Shown here: positions 27,001 through 38,902 of the stretch, in pieces | Layout: the number at the start of each line of letters is the position of its first letter | Numbering within the stretch: position 1 is the stretch's first letter | NCBI GenBank assembly: GCA_019633425.1 | Contig: WSUB01000027.1 | Coordinates: forward strand, 186,001 to 250,000 | Source of the DNA: Tulasnella sp. 424 | Lineage: Eukaryota > Basidiomycota > Agaricomycetes > Cantharellales > Tulasnellaceae | Reading direction: 5' to 3' | Length of the DNA: 64,000 nt | The notes under the pieces: generated by a model | Database searches by the model: none | What the model was told of the DNA's origin: nothing | What the model saw: the letters and a program-made list of their open reading frames with translations, nothing else | Made by a program: the position numbers and the translations under genes

Positions 27001-27517
27001 TTGCTGGAGCAATGTCGACTTTGACGCCCAGCTCCTCAAAGATCTTTTTCTTGCGGTTCTCCCAGTCGCGTCTTGACCGCTCCTCCAGAACCCGATAAAA
27101 CTCTGCCTCCGTTTCCCGACGACCCTCTTCGATAGACGCAATCAGTGATTGCTCGTGAGCGTGTCGTACGAAACCCGCGATATCAGTGTCATTGATGGGT
27201 TGGAGAGGTGCGAATGTCTGGTTGGTGTTGAGGTTGGCGACCTGAGACCCAAGAGCCGACGTATCGATTTGCGCCTGGGCGAGGAGGTAGGACCTGGTAA
27301 ATTAATTGAGATCAGTACCTTCTACTTCATGGGTGGTTGGCTGCAGGGAGAAGACGGACGCTTTAGCCTGATCTGGAGCGGTTGTTTGGCCAGAAACGAG
27401 CCTCCTCGACTGCTGTTCGATTTGATCAAGGCCAAGATTAATGGTCGGTAAGTCGGGTCGTGGAATATGCGCTGTAAGTTGGCGCGAAGAGGTCAAGAGT
27501 GAAGACAAGTCGGCCAT
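24047..27517 (-). CDS. NIC96: nucleoporin Nic96/Nup93
   Basis: Structural linker nucleoporin of the inner ring of the nuclear pore complex, binding the Nsp1 channel complex through its N-terminus. Thirteen exons on the minus strand: 27517-27360, 27293-26909, 26847-26677, 26627-26518, 26462-26364, 26307-26166, 26104-25941, 25884-25701, 25646-25431, 25378-25255, 25183-24903, 24848-24474, 24421-24047; 927 residues. MADLSSLLTSSRQL opens the protein. The assembly sensor and linker include YRVLEERSRRDWENRKK. Nup93/Nic96 landmarks include HQKMMAYDRVLSHLNNARL, YWQYLEQTVHSKPMDAALGG, KPLWAQIFYLIRTGNLREAL, EAIHLAISLAYYGLLRVP and EYYDVILKGAATMC. A Ser/Pro-rich insert (TEGPSPSASISMSPS) lies inside the alpha-solenoid before LNWARLLLVCGLFEK; the genomic frame is open there, with no good donor to remove it. 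All exon phases close. Confidence 0.95.
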
Positions 27518-28107
27518 ATTAACAGGTTCGAGTTTGGGTTGTTGACGGCGGTCGGTCCAGAAACAAATCGCAGGCACGCGTCGACAAACTTTCCCGTTCA
27601 CCACGCCGCGAGGCCACCTGGAGCAGCCTGTCATTGTCATAAACCGATGAAAACGTGTTTCGAACACGAAAGAGCAACTAGTTGATACTAAGAAAGAATC
27701 TGTGACCATACGGTTTCAAGATTCACTGAAGGAACGCTCCAGTTAAGCGGGCTAAAGTGACCAACTAGGACGTATTGGGTATGAGTTTGATTCTCTGCCT
27801 CAATGTGGAGAACCACCTCACGGAACTTGCAATCATTTTCATTGGGTATCAAATTATGTAAAACAAAATTCTAGCGCACTCGCCAAATCGTTCGTGCAGC
27901 AAGTGTCGCTTCAGAAGTCTCGAGGCTTCGCGCGTTTCAACAATCCGACGCTTTAGGCCGATCAAAGCTGCTAGGATTCCGGCCGAAAACATTCGCCCCC
28001 ATGCATCGCCATGGGATGTATTCGGTCATTCACTTTCTCCTGGTCCAATGCTCGGTGGCCCCCAACTCGGAGAAGCACCGATTCCGCCTTTCCCGGCACC
28101 CTTGGGA
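27518..28107. other. intergenic region, no gene seen
   Basis: Lies between the 5' end of NIC96 and the 3' end of the BTB gene, both on the minus strand. It should hold the NIC96 promoter. No coding or repeat signal was recognised. Confidence 0.5.
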
Positions 28108-31100
28108 TTATAGAACCCCTAGCACGATTGTAGCCCTAAGGCTACATTCCACCTTGGGCATACGACTGCTAGACTTGGAAGGGCTCCCACTGCCTTCGCT
28201 TTCCGTGGAAGCCGCATCGAAGTCTATCCACTCCTCTGCCTTGGAACTCTTCCAACCCCACGATTGGGTCACGTTGAAGACGTCCGGCGATGAACTGAAC
28301 TTGGTCGAGCTTGCGCCGGTAGCGGAAGGACATGAAATGGAAAAGTATGCTTTGAGGGACTGACGAGGGTCGCGATACGGACTGTGCGGTGCTGTGGAGT
28401 TCGCAGTGACCGGCCCAATTGATGAGACACTCGACGAGAATGATGTAGTAGACAAGGCAGAGCTCGTATTTGGCGGCGTTGTCCCTGGTACAGCGGCGAA
28501 CCGGGGAGGCGACACCGATGTCCCAGGTGTGCTGGGGCGAAGAGCAGACATCGACCGGGCGTGATGAGGAATTGCCCAAGGTCGTGCGCGAGGGCTTGCC
28601 GTGGACAAACCGGGCGTGCCAGGCGTAGTCGGTCTCTCGACGTGACTAATCGAGGGGAGTGAGTCCGTGTGGTGCAACGGGATGCTTGTCGGATGTGGGG
28701 ACGACACCGAGGGACTTGGTAGAGATGGTATGGAGTGAGGGGGTACGGAGTCGACGAACGATTGGCGCTGAAGATAAACGCCCAGCTGCAATCCCTTCTT
28801 GCGAACGATCTGCACATACACGTTCCACAACGAACCCATACACCAGAAGGTGTTACTGTAAAGGCGGTGTGACGGTTTGAGGGTCTCAACGCCCCAGAAT
28901 TCGACCGAAAATCTTCAAAGCCCAATAGCAGGTCATTCACCAGTCCATCTCCGTCGTTGTATTGGATAGACTCACCGACAAGGTTCATTCTCGGTCCATC
29001 TTGCAGTTGGTTCGTAGTCGCCTTGCGCTTCCGCAATGTCTTTCACCGTCTTGCGACCGTTCAGGGTCAGGCCGAAGAAATTTGTGTGATCTAATCGGCG
29101 ACGCGGCCTCGTGCTCGTCATGACCAGATCATCGGTGGAGGCGGCTTCTTTCGCAATATCGTCGATTTGTTGCTTGGTGATGTCACCCCCAGCCTTCTGG
29201 GATCCATCCCCAAAGATTGGGAAGAATCCTTTATCAGCATCCTCGGCGTCTAGTGACGACTCTGATGCTAGAGCCACAACGTCCGAGGTACTGAGAAGGG
29301 TGACATTTGAAGGTATGTCTGATTGTGGGGAGGAGGCTGGAGGGCTGCTGTCCCCGTTCCGACCACGAGCGTTTGGTGAGGAAGAACGCGGAGAACCAAC
29401 TGAGGGCATGGACATGACTTGAGACCGGAATACACCTTGATTCCAAAGTGCAGATTTGAGGATCTGGATTGGTACAAACGGTTTTCCAGTTATGATCGAA
29501 CGATCGTTCTGAATTTGCCGTAGATCATCGAAAGACTGGATGACAAACTAGGTCTCAGCTCGTGCATTCCCTACGCGCATGAAAAAAAACTCGGTTCGTA
29601 CCACGTGTGAATAGTAAAATCCCGTTTGGAAAAGTATCTCCCATTCCGCCTCTTCATCGGCATCAAGCTCAGCGTCTCCCTCCCCTTCCTCCACGGCGGA
29701 TACCAACTTGACCTCCCGTCTCCGCATCTCGACCACCCTCGTGGCGAAGTCATAGCGTTCCCTCTCTCCGCCATTAATGAAAAAATCGTCACTTGAGATC
29801 AAGCCTCGAACCCATCGTGCTGTGAGGCCGCCATTACGTGACCAAACTGCAGGTGGTCGAGATCCAGGGGAAAGCAGATGCGATTGAGAGGAAGAGACGG
29901 GCGTTGATGCCATGGGCTCGGCCGTGCTGGTAGCAATCGTCGCTCGACGACCGCTTGCTTGGACGGATGCAAGAGTTGGGTTGAAAGGGGAAGCTGAACT
30001 GGTGGAATTACTTGCTGGTCTTGCGCCGCGACTGTGTTTGGCGACGGAAGGCGCTGGCTGGTGGCGAGGAGAAACAGAGGGCGCTGGTTTGGCGCCTTGA
30101 ATTTGGGCGTTATGGTAAGCCTCTTCAAAAGGCAGGATGTCGGCTGCCCATCTCGCCAGCCAGGAGGCACAGGCTTCGCCTATCTTGTTGCCCGCAACGC
30201 CATAATCAAAGTGCATTTCTGGTTTCGGCGAGTCTAGTGGCATGATGGTGCTGCTGCTGAATGTTCGTTCAAGAGCATTAGGCCCACAGCTATGCTTTCG
30301 AGACGAAGCGTCGTCGCTGTCGGTTCCTTCAGCACCAGTGTCGCTTCCTGCCTCTTGATCCACTGAATGGGAGAATGATCCGCCAATAGGTGGAGAGGAC
30401 TTGGGCGGCATTTCCCTTCCGACATCTTCCAGTCCCACCACACTCGGTAGATCACCTGGTCCGGCTTCTCCGATACCCTTAGCGAGTGCGAAGTTGAGAT
30501 AGCGGATTACCGTGCTTGGACCAATACTCGTCAAAATGAGAGACAGGGCATAGGACGTTATTGATGGAATGGAGAGGTAGATCGAGGTTGCAATAAGGGA
30601 GAGGAGAAACCGCGCAGTTGCGGGGTGCTTGCCCGTTGGAGGAGACGCATATGGCGGGGGAGTTAAGAAGTTAGGTGTTAGGGGTTGCGAAGTCGAAGGC
30701 ACGAGAGAAGGCGGCAGGTGGAGGGCGGGACCACCACCGTACAGTCGAGCTATACAGATTCTGCAAGTGGCTTGTCAATTCCCGGCTCTCGGATTGCATG
30801 TCCTGGCGCGACGTACTCGAATGCTGAAGCAGTCAACGAGATATGTCAGCCGGGCGCCGTAAACTGTACGCGAAGAGACTGTGACGTACCTGCTCGGGTA
30901 ATGTTAGGATCATCGAAGTGAACATCTATGACGTCTGGCTGGTCCAGAGACGATGGCGACGTTGGTCGGAACGAGGACTCTCGAAATCCTCGAGTGAAAA
31001 GAGACCTGAAGAACCCCTGAGGTCGCCGTTTCAGTCTAGACCGAAGGTGCGACTCGGACAGAGAAGGCAACCGCCGACTCACAGACTGGATGAGGACAAC

Positions 31101-31238
31101 TCTATGCAGGTCGTAAGCTAGATTCCAGCCTTTTGCGTGTACGTGGATGCATATATCTGTGGTTGCGCGATTGAGGAAGGCGTGATAGAGGTGATTCTGG
31201 ATGTCTTGAGGCGTATGACTATCGGCGAGAGGGGCCAT
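28108..31238 (-). CDS. BTB/POZ domain protein, germ-cell-less-like fungal family
   Basis: Probable adaptor, perhaps for a cullin-3 ligase; the family is conserved in basidiomycetes but not characterised. Five exons on the minus strand: 31238-30890, 30823-30817, 30760-29602, 29547-28976, 28912-28108; 963 residues. The N-terminal BTB fold has HLYHAFLNRATTDICIHVHA, then LHRVVLIQSVSRRL, GFFRSLFTRGF and VIDVHFDDPNITRAAFEICI. ARLYGGGPALHLPPSL and a helical stretch (FLLSLIATSIYLSIPSITSY) follow. A Ser-rich middle precedes the conserved block FSVEFWGVETLKPSHRLYSN and LWNVYVQIVRKKGLQLGVYL. The tail is Ser/Pro-rich, ending in ECSLRATIVLGVL. The second exon is a 7-nt microexon (CATTCGA). Skipping it would put exon 3 into a frame with an immediate stop, so it is required. 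Confidence 0.88.
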
Positions 31239-31899
31239 TGACGACGCTACTGTAGTCGTTGGGTATTAGCTAGAAGGGTATATTCGAGCGGACCGAGCGA
31301 GCTCGAGTCGGAAGCTTGAGGGAGAGGATGGTAGTCCTGTGGACAAGGTCTTGTGCCATAAGCTGGATTATTTATTCAGGAGTCCTCGCGCGCAGGCACA
31401 ACAAGTAGACGCGTTCGGTGCAGTACCGGCTTTTTTGTCGGCAAAACAAACGACCTGACCCTGCTCAGTACCTCGCTGAACACGATCGATTCTCCTAAGG
31501 CTTCGTTGATGATATCTCTCGCGACGAAAAGTGGTTCATTGGTGTTAGAATGGCGAGGCCATTCTGCCCTCACCTGCCCATGGCCTGAGTCCGCAGTCCT
31601 TGCCGGGCCGCGGGCACTTTCTCAGACATTACCAGTCTTGAGGCACGCTCACACCACCGACTAAAACATCTTATCTCGACAGACCAGCCCTCCAAAACGT
31701 CCCATGATTCGCGGAGCTCCGTGTCATTGGAAGGCTGAAAGGCCTCGAAGCTTCGCTTTGTCTAGCCCAAGCCAAGCCAAGCCCATGCATGTCTCCACTC
31801 TGGCTCAATTGAGCGCGCTTTAGACTATCGAGGAAACCAAACACGAGGCGGCTAAGTCTTCCAACCGCAGCCTTGGAATAGACGCTCCGGGATGTCAAC
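31239..31899. other. intergenic region, no gene seen
   Basis: Upstream of the BTB gene and left of the duplicated segment. No coding exon or RNA gene is recognisable. Confidence 0.5.
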
Positions 31900-34051
31900 T
31901 GGCCATCGCACAAAACATGGGCAAAGACCTGAGATTCCGTCACGGATGACGACATATGCATAGCATTTTCAGTGATAAGAAATATTAGACTTTGCTGCTT
32001 GTTAGCCTACCGGCGGCGAACTGGAGGCAGCCAGTGCCTTGGTGTCACTTGACCACGCAGTCGTACTTCTGCTATCAACATTCTATGCACTGGATCCGCC
32101 ACGCGTGGGACGTCGGACGCCCAAGAAACTCTCCAGGACAAGAGCTTAGTGACCCGGTAACTCGCAATCTGAACTTGAAACGTCCGTTGGGCTTTTGCAC
32201 CTGAGATTCGAGTGAGGACGGGCTATCGTGCTGTGCAAGGTCCGCCGCCGTCGCCTCTAATCCTAGTCCGAAGCCGAATCGTGCATATTGTGTTTTCTCC
32301 TATTGTCCCTGATCGACCATATACAAGCTGCTGGAGTCCGTCTCATGGGAGCTGCTACAGTCTTGCGCTCCGGTTAGATTGGTACGTAAGCTATTGATCG
32401 GTATTTCCATGAAGCAAGAAGTCAGACGTTGAAACTCGCTCCGACATCCATTTACCCAATGCATAAGTGGGGATCATAACCAATTAAGCAGTAGCTGGGG
32501 GAGTAATACAGGCGGGTATGCACGACAATGTTGTGTAAGTGGGAGGATGAGGGCGAAGAATGCTCAGTTCGGAAATGCTGGGTGCGAATGGTGGCATTCT
32601 CCCCTTTCCTTGAGCCATACCAAGCAATGGCTCGACACTAATTAGAATATGGTGCATAAAAGGTCTTGATACGGACGCGCAGCATTGCTCGGCGTTGCTC
32701 GAGCCAAGACAGTCTGCTATGTTGGCATCCTGGTACTTTTGACAGCGCCCTAGGAAGCTCGTCGCATAATGGACTGTTGAATTTCACTGCAGCTCTTTGA
32801 CAGATGCACGGTCGACTTGTTCGGGCATTCTCTGTAGGCTAGACAGTATTTATTCATGGGGCCTACAGAGACCGACCCATAATCATGTCCACCGAATCCG
32901 ACAGAGTTCAGATTATCACAAAGCGTATGGACTCGCTGTCCGCGGCAACCCAAAGTCGTGATCAGCTCCTCGCTTTCACCCGAACGCGATCTTTCAAGTT
33001 AGGGTAGTCCAGTGCTGTGCAAGAAACCATACCGGAAGGGGGGCACGGTCGGACGTTGCTCAGTGTCTTGACAGGTGGGGAGGCTAGGGGGAGCTTGGAG
33101 CTTTTATGCAGAGGGATTGCGAAAATACCCACTGCTGGGACTTGGCCTGGCAGGCCACCGGCTATCGGTAGGCGCCTGGGCCCCGTGCTGATGCAACACC
33201 GTGTGTTCTACGACGCCAAGCTCATAAAACCTAAGAATAGTGCTCACGGTCGGGGAAGAGGCATCATCGAAAGTCGCGAATCTAGAAAAGCCGCTGCGCT
33301 GCGGAGATGGAACCAGATCGCCCATCTGGCCATTCGTGGCTTACGAAGAGGTCGCTACCGCATTTCATGCATGCTGCAACCACTCAGCAAAGACCTACTG
33401 CGGGCGCATGATGAACAGCGAATGACGGCTCCCGTTGTTCGCAGGTGCATTGCAAAAATGCCTCGCCAAGCGGATTATGGAATCCATACTCCAAGTTGGT
33501 TGCCAAGTATAGGTAAATTCAAACTCCTTGGTGGTGCTTGGCTGCCAAGAATCAAGCCTCCACATCGTCCGCAGCATAAAAAGGGGCCTGCACGTTCGTT
33601 GATGGGACCAATAGACTCAGGCGCGCTCGAAGGTATCCCAAAAATAAATGTAGGGCCTGTCTCTCTAAAAATAGGACACTGTGGCCCCTAGTCGCACCCC
33701 AAATTTGCCAAGATAAACCCCGTGAGAGGATGATCCGCAGCGCGTAGCATGGGTTAGAGTTCATTGCGGAAAATTTTCATAGGCTTAGGAGAGGCTGCTT
33801 GTCACTTGCGAGGACCTCAACGACGCTTTTGCCAAATAACGCCCTCGCAAGAAAAACCGCGACTGCACTGGGTGGACAGGGAGGGGTTAAATGCCGGCAT
33901 AGTACATACCGTTGCGGTGTCAGTGCTGATGTCAGCTGAGACAATGTGGCTGAGGGGTTTGCCTTGGGTTGCTCGTGTGCGAGGCACCACAGATGCCGCC
34001 TTCTCCCAGCCACTGGCCAGTCGCCTTTCGAATTTGACCGCTGGCCTGGGC

Positions 34052-34061
34052 ATATTTATAC
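34052..34061 (+). promoter_or_regulatory. TATA-like element of PAP2 copy A
   Basis: ATATTTATAC lies about 75 bases upstream of the ATG at 34133. The same element is preserved upstream of copy B, which supports function. Confidence 0.55.
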
Positions 34062-34132
34062 TCGGCCCCATTTGATGCGCCCACCCCTTTGTTGAACCTC
34101 TTCCCCCCTTCTCCTCCTTCACTCCAGCAGCC

Positions 34133-35607
34133 ATGACGGCCGAGAAAACGAATCCCGTGTCAGGTGGCGTCGCGAAGCGACCGCCAGTAACGCCGCGGAG
34201 GAGGTTGAAGCTATTACTCAGCTACGCCCCCGACTGGTATGTCCATCACAGCTCCCTTGACGAAACTCAGGAAGGCTAACCTTCTATCTTTGAGGATAAT
34301 CACTATTCTTGTAACGTATGTCGTATCTTTAGCCATGGTTGTTTGGTTAATCACGGTGTTTACGCTTTCGTCCTTATGTCAGCGGTCTCTTCTATTTGCT
34401 GAACGGAATTCATGGCAAGTCCATCAGCTCCGCCCCCCACCTCGAAACCCGCTTAAATCGAACTCATTTCTTCAGGCTTTTGGCGAAACTTTTCATTAAC
34501 CGACACCTCAATACAATACAATTACACCGTACACGAACGAGTCCCTGATTGGGCACTCTACCTAATTGCGCTCGTAGCTCCGCTCGTTATAATGCCCATC
34601 ATAAACCTCGTGTCAATCAGGTCATGGTGGGATTGGCATAATTCGTGGCTCGGATTGATTTTGTCATTGGGATTAACGGGAACGATCACGAACATCGTCA
34701 AAGTAAGTCTATCGCCCTCCACCGGCAAGCTACGCCGAGTGCTGAAGACCGTCCTCAGATCACCGCTGGTCGCCCACGTCCAGGTAAGCCTCCCAGTCTA
34801 AGGAAAATTGACGACGTTACTTACTACGCCCCGAATTCAGACCTCATTGCGCGGTGCCAACCCGCCTTTAACTCTGCCAACGCCCCACTATTCGGTCTCA
34901 CAAGTGCCTCGATATGCACGCAAACCGACATCAAAATCATGAGAGACGGCTTCAGATCGTTCTTTTCTGGGCACTCGAGCCTGTCCTTTGCAGGACTAGG
35001 TTTTCTCTTCTGGTACCTGGCGGGCAAAATGCACCTATTCGATCAGCGAGGGCATGCCGGTAAAGCCTGGATCGCGGTTGTCCCTCTAATGGGTGCTACG
35101 TTGGTGGCCATTTCAAGGACTATGGATTATCGACGTGAGTGCTCTTGTGTTGACATAGTTCGAGGAGTCTCAATCGACAACGCGTCCTCTGTTTGCAGAT
35201 CATCCGACAGATGTCCTTGTCGGTTCAGTTGTCGGACTCGTCATCTCTCATTACGCGTACCGGCAGTATTTCCCATCCTTAACCCATCCTCTTTGCCATC
35301 GCCCGTAAGTTGCGGGGTGATTGACCATCCCGTTTCTTCCACCCTGACCTGTCCTCTCCTTTTCTCCAGATACTCTCCCCGAATCCCCCGCGAAAGCGAT
35401 GAGAATGGAGAGAATGCTGCCCCAGTAGCGAACAATGGCATGGTTCCTCCTTCATCGACTGTGGGGGGCTCCGCGAACGTCGAATCTCCTGGACCGGACA
35501 ATACGGTGCGACGAAACAATCCGGACGTCACAGATGTGTGGAAGGAAGGATCTCGAAGAGGTGTAGGTGGTGCGCACGGTGATGAGGAGACCGTGTTGAG
35601 GGAGTGA
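34133..35607 (+). CDS. PAP2-family lipid phosphatase, copy A (Dpp1/Lpp1-like)
   Basis: Integral membrane lipid phosphate phosphatase, likely acting on diacylglycerol pyrophosphate or phosphatidate. Exons 34133-34236, 34295-34315, 34383-34414, 34476-34702, 34759-34783, 34841-35134, 35199-35304, 35370-35607; 348 residues. Membrane helices include WIITILVTGLFYLLNGIHG, WALYLIALVAPLVIMPIINL and SLSFAGLGFLFWYLAGKMHL. The three phosphatase motifs are K-ITAGRP-RP (motif 1, mostly encoded by a 25-nt exon), FFSGHSS (motif 2, catalytic His) and SRTMDYRHHPTDVLVG (motif 3, Arg, His, Asp). The tail is hydrophilic. The third intron has a GC donor (ATG|GCAAGT at 34415) with a normal AG acceptor. Exons 2, 3 and 5 are 21, 32 and 25 nt. 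The model closes in frame and the paralogue in copy B has the same exon sizes through exon 7. Confidence 0.92.
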
Positions 35608-36362
35608 TGATGAAGACTTGGCCTTGGCTAGGCGACTTGTGTGTTGTTTGGTCTTCGCCCAGATGCGAATTGTGCCAGCTTTCGTGTTGTGACCTGTTTT
35701 TAGCATGGACTTGACCTTATCACGAGGAAACGATAATCATTACAGTTCCCTTTCATGGTGGAGTGAGTGTGGACCGAGGGGAGGTGGCTTGAGAGGAACC
35801 CACGTGGCGAGGACTACTCTCGGGCCGTCACATTAACTATGTCAGGTAAGACGTGGCCGGTGTATCGAGATACGCGTTGCTATTAATTCCGAGTGACTTT
35901 TGAGAAGATAAAAGGAAAGGATGCAAGTTACACTAGGCCCTTGTCGACTAGGTGCAGTGAATTCAAGGGGCCCCCTGGAAGTCTATTCAGGAGAAAAAGC
36001 ACCCTAATCTGTCAGTTTCATCTTCCAGCTTATTCGTTAAGGAACGCCGAATTTCGTCCGATTCGAAATGGAGATGGGAGATGGGAGATTGTGTCTAGAA
36101 GTGCTGGGGTGCTCATCGTCGTACTCGAGTTCAGCGTACCGACTTGGACCGGGGACCTCCGAAGTCCCAAAGAAGACAGAAATTCGTGCGGAGATTCAAA
36201 TGTCGGAGGACATATCTGGGACTTCACATATATAAGAAAAGAGAAAGAGCCCGGAAATCTTGGAGTACATGCATAGTCGATGCCGCAAGAGGAGTAAAAG
36301 CTACATAGGGGAAGGGGAGAGAGGATGCAGGGAGAAACGAAGACTGGGCCCGGCTGATCCAC
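35608..36362. other. 3' flank of PAP2 copy A, non-coding
   Basis: Matches the sequence downstream of PAP2 copy B at nucleotide level with indels. No conserved reading frame is seen. Confidence 0.6.
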
Positions 36363-36530
36363 ATTACTTCCGGAGGGAACGACGGCTGGTCCATCCGGGC
36401 AGAGGAGTATAGAAAGATTGAATCTATCTTGATACGGCAACCTGTAACAAGCTGTTCTCAGCCAGGAAGGAGCTGAGTTGGGGAAGAGGAAGCGGAAGCG
36501 GCGAGGAGATGTTGAAACTGGCCATGGTTT
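36363..36530 (-). pseudogene. truncated 3' fragment of a forkhead gene
   Basis: About 165 bases matching the last part of the intact minus-strand forkhead gene (about 41697-41860). Shared stretches are CCGGAGGGAACGACG, GGCAACCTGTA.CA.GCTGTT.TCAGCCAGG and GGCGA.GAGATGTTG. Homology stops where the second copy of the segment begins. Neither the forkhead domain nor a start codon is present. The fragment marks the junction of the tandem duplication and has no reading frame of its own worth calling. Confidence 0.75.
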
Positions 36531-38830
36531 GGTGAACGAATCAGGACTCCAGCGCGTAAGACCTGAGATGACGACACGGTTGACGACAGACGCACAGCAT
36601 TTTCTGTAGTTAGGAAGATTAGACTTGCTGCTTGTTTGCCTACCGGCAGCGAACATAAAGGGGGTCTTGGCAGCAGGAACCTTCGGTTCACTTGACCTCG
36701 CAGTAGTACTTCTGTTATCGACATTCTATATGTTGAATCCACTGTGCGTGGAACATCAGACGACAAAGAACGTCCCAAGGACAGGATTTTAGTGACGAGG
36801 TAACTCGCAAGCCTGACTAGAAACGTCCGTTGGGCTTTCGTGGCCGAGCTCTCAATTGGCACCGCGTACGTGCACTGTTACTGCCCCAGGTTCACTCTAA
36901 CCCTAGTCCGGAGTTGAATCATGTAGAATTTTGTTTCTCTCTTTGTCCCTAATTGACGATCTAGGAGCTTCTGGAGCCCTCTGAGCTGTTGGAGTCTCCG
37001 ACTCTGGTTGGACGGGGTAGTAAGCTAAATCGATCGGTGCTCCCATGAAGGGAGGTGTTAGACGCTGAAACTCGCTCCTACACCCCTTGTCCGATACCTA
37101 GGCGGGAAGCATAACCGGTTCGGCGTTGGCTAGAGGATTGATACAAAGTGGCGATGCACGACAATGTCGTGTAAGTCGAAGGATGAGTGTGAAGAACGCT
37201 CAGCTCAGAAATGCTGGACGTGAATGGTGAAGTTTTACCCTTCTCCTTGAGCCATATCACGCGATGGCTCGACACTAACTAGTATATGGCCTACAAAAGG
37301 TCTCAATACGAACGCGCAGCATTGTTCAGCGTTGCCCGCGCCAAGGTAGTTTGCTGCGTTGGCATCCTGGTACTTTCCACAACGCCCTCGGTTGCAGAAT
37401 GGACTGTCGAATCTCAATGCAGCTCTGACTGATACGCGGTCCACTCGTTCGGGAATTTCCTGTAGACAAGACAGTACATACTTATGAGACGTACAGAGAG
37501 CCACCTATAATCATGTCTACCGGATCCGACAGAGCCCAGGTCATCTTAACGCTTATGGACTCGCTGTCAGCGGCGACCCAAAGTCAGCTTTGGACTCTCA
37601 CCCAGACGTGATCCGACCGGCAGTAGAGTGCCCTGTAGAAAGCATAACGGAAGGGGCGTACGGTCGGTGGACGTGCTCAGTGCCTTGATAGCGCAGAGGG
37701 GGGAAGGCTAGCTCGGAGCCAGTAGGTAGAGGGGCCAACTAACACCCACTCCTGGTGCTTGACTGGGCAGGCCAGAGGCCATCGATAGGTACCCGTGCTC
37801 CGTGCTCATGCAAAATCGTCTGTTCCGCAACGCCAGGCCCGCAGAAACCCAGAATAGGGCTCTACCGTTTGGGTTAACCTGCATGATAACCAACATCGAA
37901 GGTCACGACGTTAGGAGAGCAGCTGCGCGCTGTAGAGATGGAACCAAATCGCTCATCTTGGCATTGGCTGACGACCAATCGATACCGCATTTTATGGATG
38001 CTGCAACCGCCTAGCAAAGAGCTACTGCGGGCGCATGATAGACAGCTAGTGTCGCTTCCCGTTGTTGACAAAAAAAGCATCACCAAGCGGACCCAACCGG
38101 ATCCATGCTCAAGGCTGTCCGCCAAAAATCGGTAAATTCGAATCCCCTTCTCGTGCTTGGCTACCAAGAAGAAGCCCCCACATTTTCCGCAGCGGGCCGG
38201 CGGCAAAAGAGGCCTGAACGTTCGTCGAAGCACGGATAGACTGAGACCGCCCGAGACATGCCAAGGCTAAATTAAGGTCGACCTCCTTAAAATAGAACAC
38301 AGTGACCTATATCAGTCTGCCAAGAATAAACCCCATGAGAGGATCCGCAGTGCGTAGCATGGGATGGAGTTCATTTCTGGGAGCGTTTTTTCGGATCCAT
38401 TTCCACGTAGATTTTCACGGCTCCACTCCTCTTCACCTCCACCGACCGGCGCCCGTTAATGCAGCGACAAGCTGTTGGAGGCGACGATGAAGAAAATCAA
38501 GGTTACTCAAAGACGGGCAAAATAGAGTAAGGGGAAGATCCGTAACAAAAATTGCTCTCCTGTTTCGCAACGCCAGAGGACACTGTGGACCGAGTTACTT
38601 TCGAGCCATGCAAGGTAACGCAGCCCAAAACCTCTGATGGACTGGGTGGAGGAGTGTGTCTGTGTGTTAAACGCCGGTCCGTTGAGGGGTCAGTGGTGAT
38701 GTCACCCAAGCAAAGTCAGCCAAGTAAATGGGGTTGTGAGAATTTGGTCGTACCGTCATGGGTCGTGTGCAGGGGACCCTTAGATCCAGCCTCCCGCAGC
38801 CAGTCAGCTTTCGAATTTGCCTGCCTCGGC

Positions 38831-38840
38831 CTATTTATAC
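38831..38840 (+). promoter_or_regulatory. TATA-like element of PAP2 copy B
   Basis: CTATTTATAC lies about 65-70 bases upstream of the ATG at 38903, matching the element of copy A in place and sequence. Confidence 0.5.
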
Positions 38841-38902
38841 CCAACCCCATACGATCCGCCCACTCCTTTCGTAAACCCCCTTTCCCCCTTCATCAAGCAG
38901 CC

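Larger units (their letters stand above)
31900..36560. repeat. tandem segmental duplication, left copy (A)
   Basis: A roughly 4.7-kb segment repeated in the same orientation at about 36560-41870. It spans about 2.2 kb of non-coding sequence, one PAP2 phosphatase gene, its 3' flank and the last 170 bases of a forkhead gene. Shared landmarks include AGCATTTTC near 31962 and 36596, CGTCCGTTGGGCTTT near 32180 and 36825, the PAP2 gene, GGAGTACATGCATAGTC near 36262 and 41281, and GAGGGAACGACG near 36372 and 41704. Coding exons are far better conserved than the non-coding flanks, which contain many small indels. Edges are approximate. No open reading frame in the 5' flank survives in both copies, so none is called. 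Confidence 0.85.

Noticed and set aside
33017..33691. 225-codon open frame in the flank of the left duplicated segment
   Set aside because: The aligned region of the right copy (about 37650-38300) has indels and stops that destroy the frame. Composition is not protein-like and no splice context or family motif is present.
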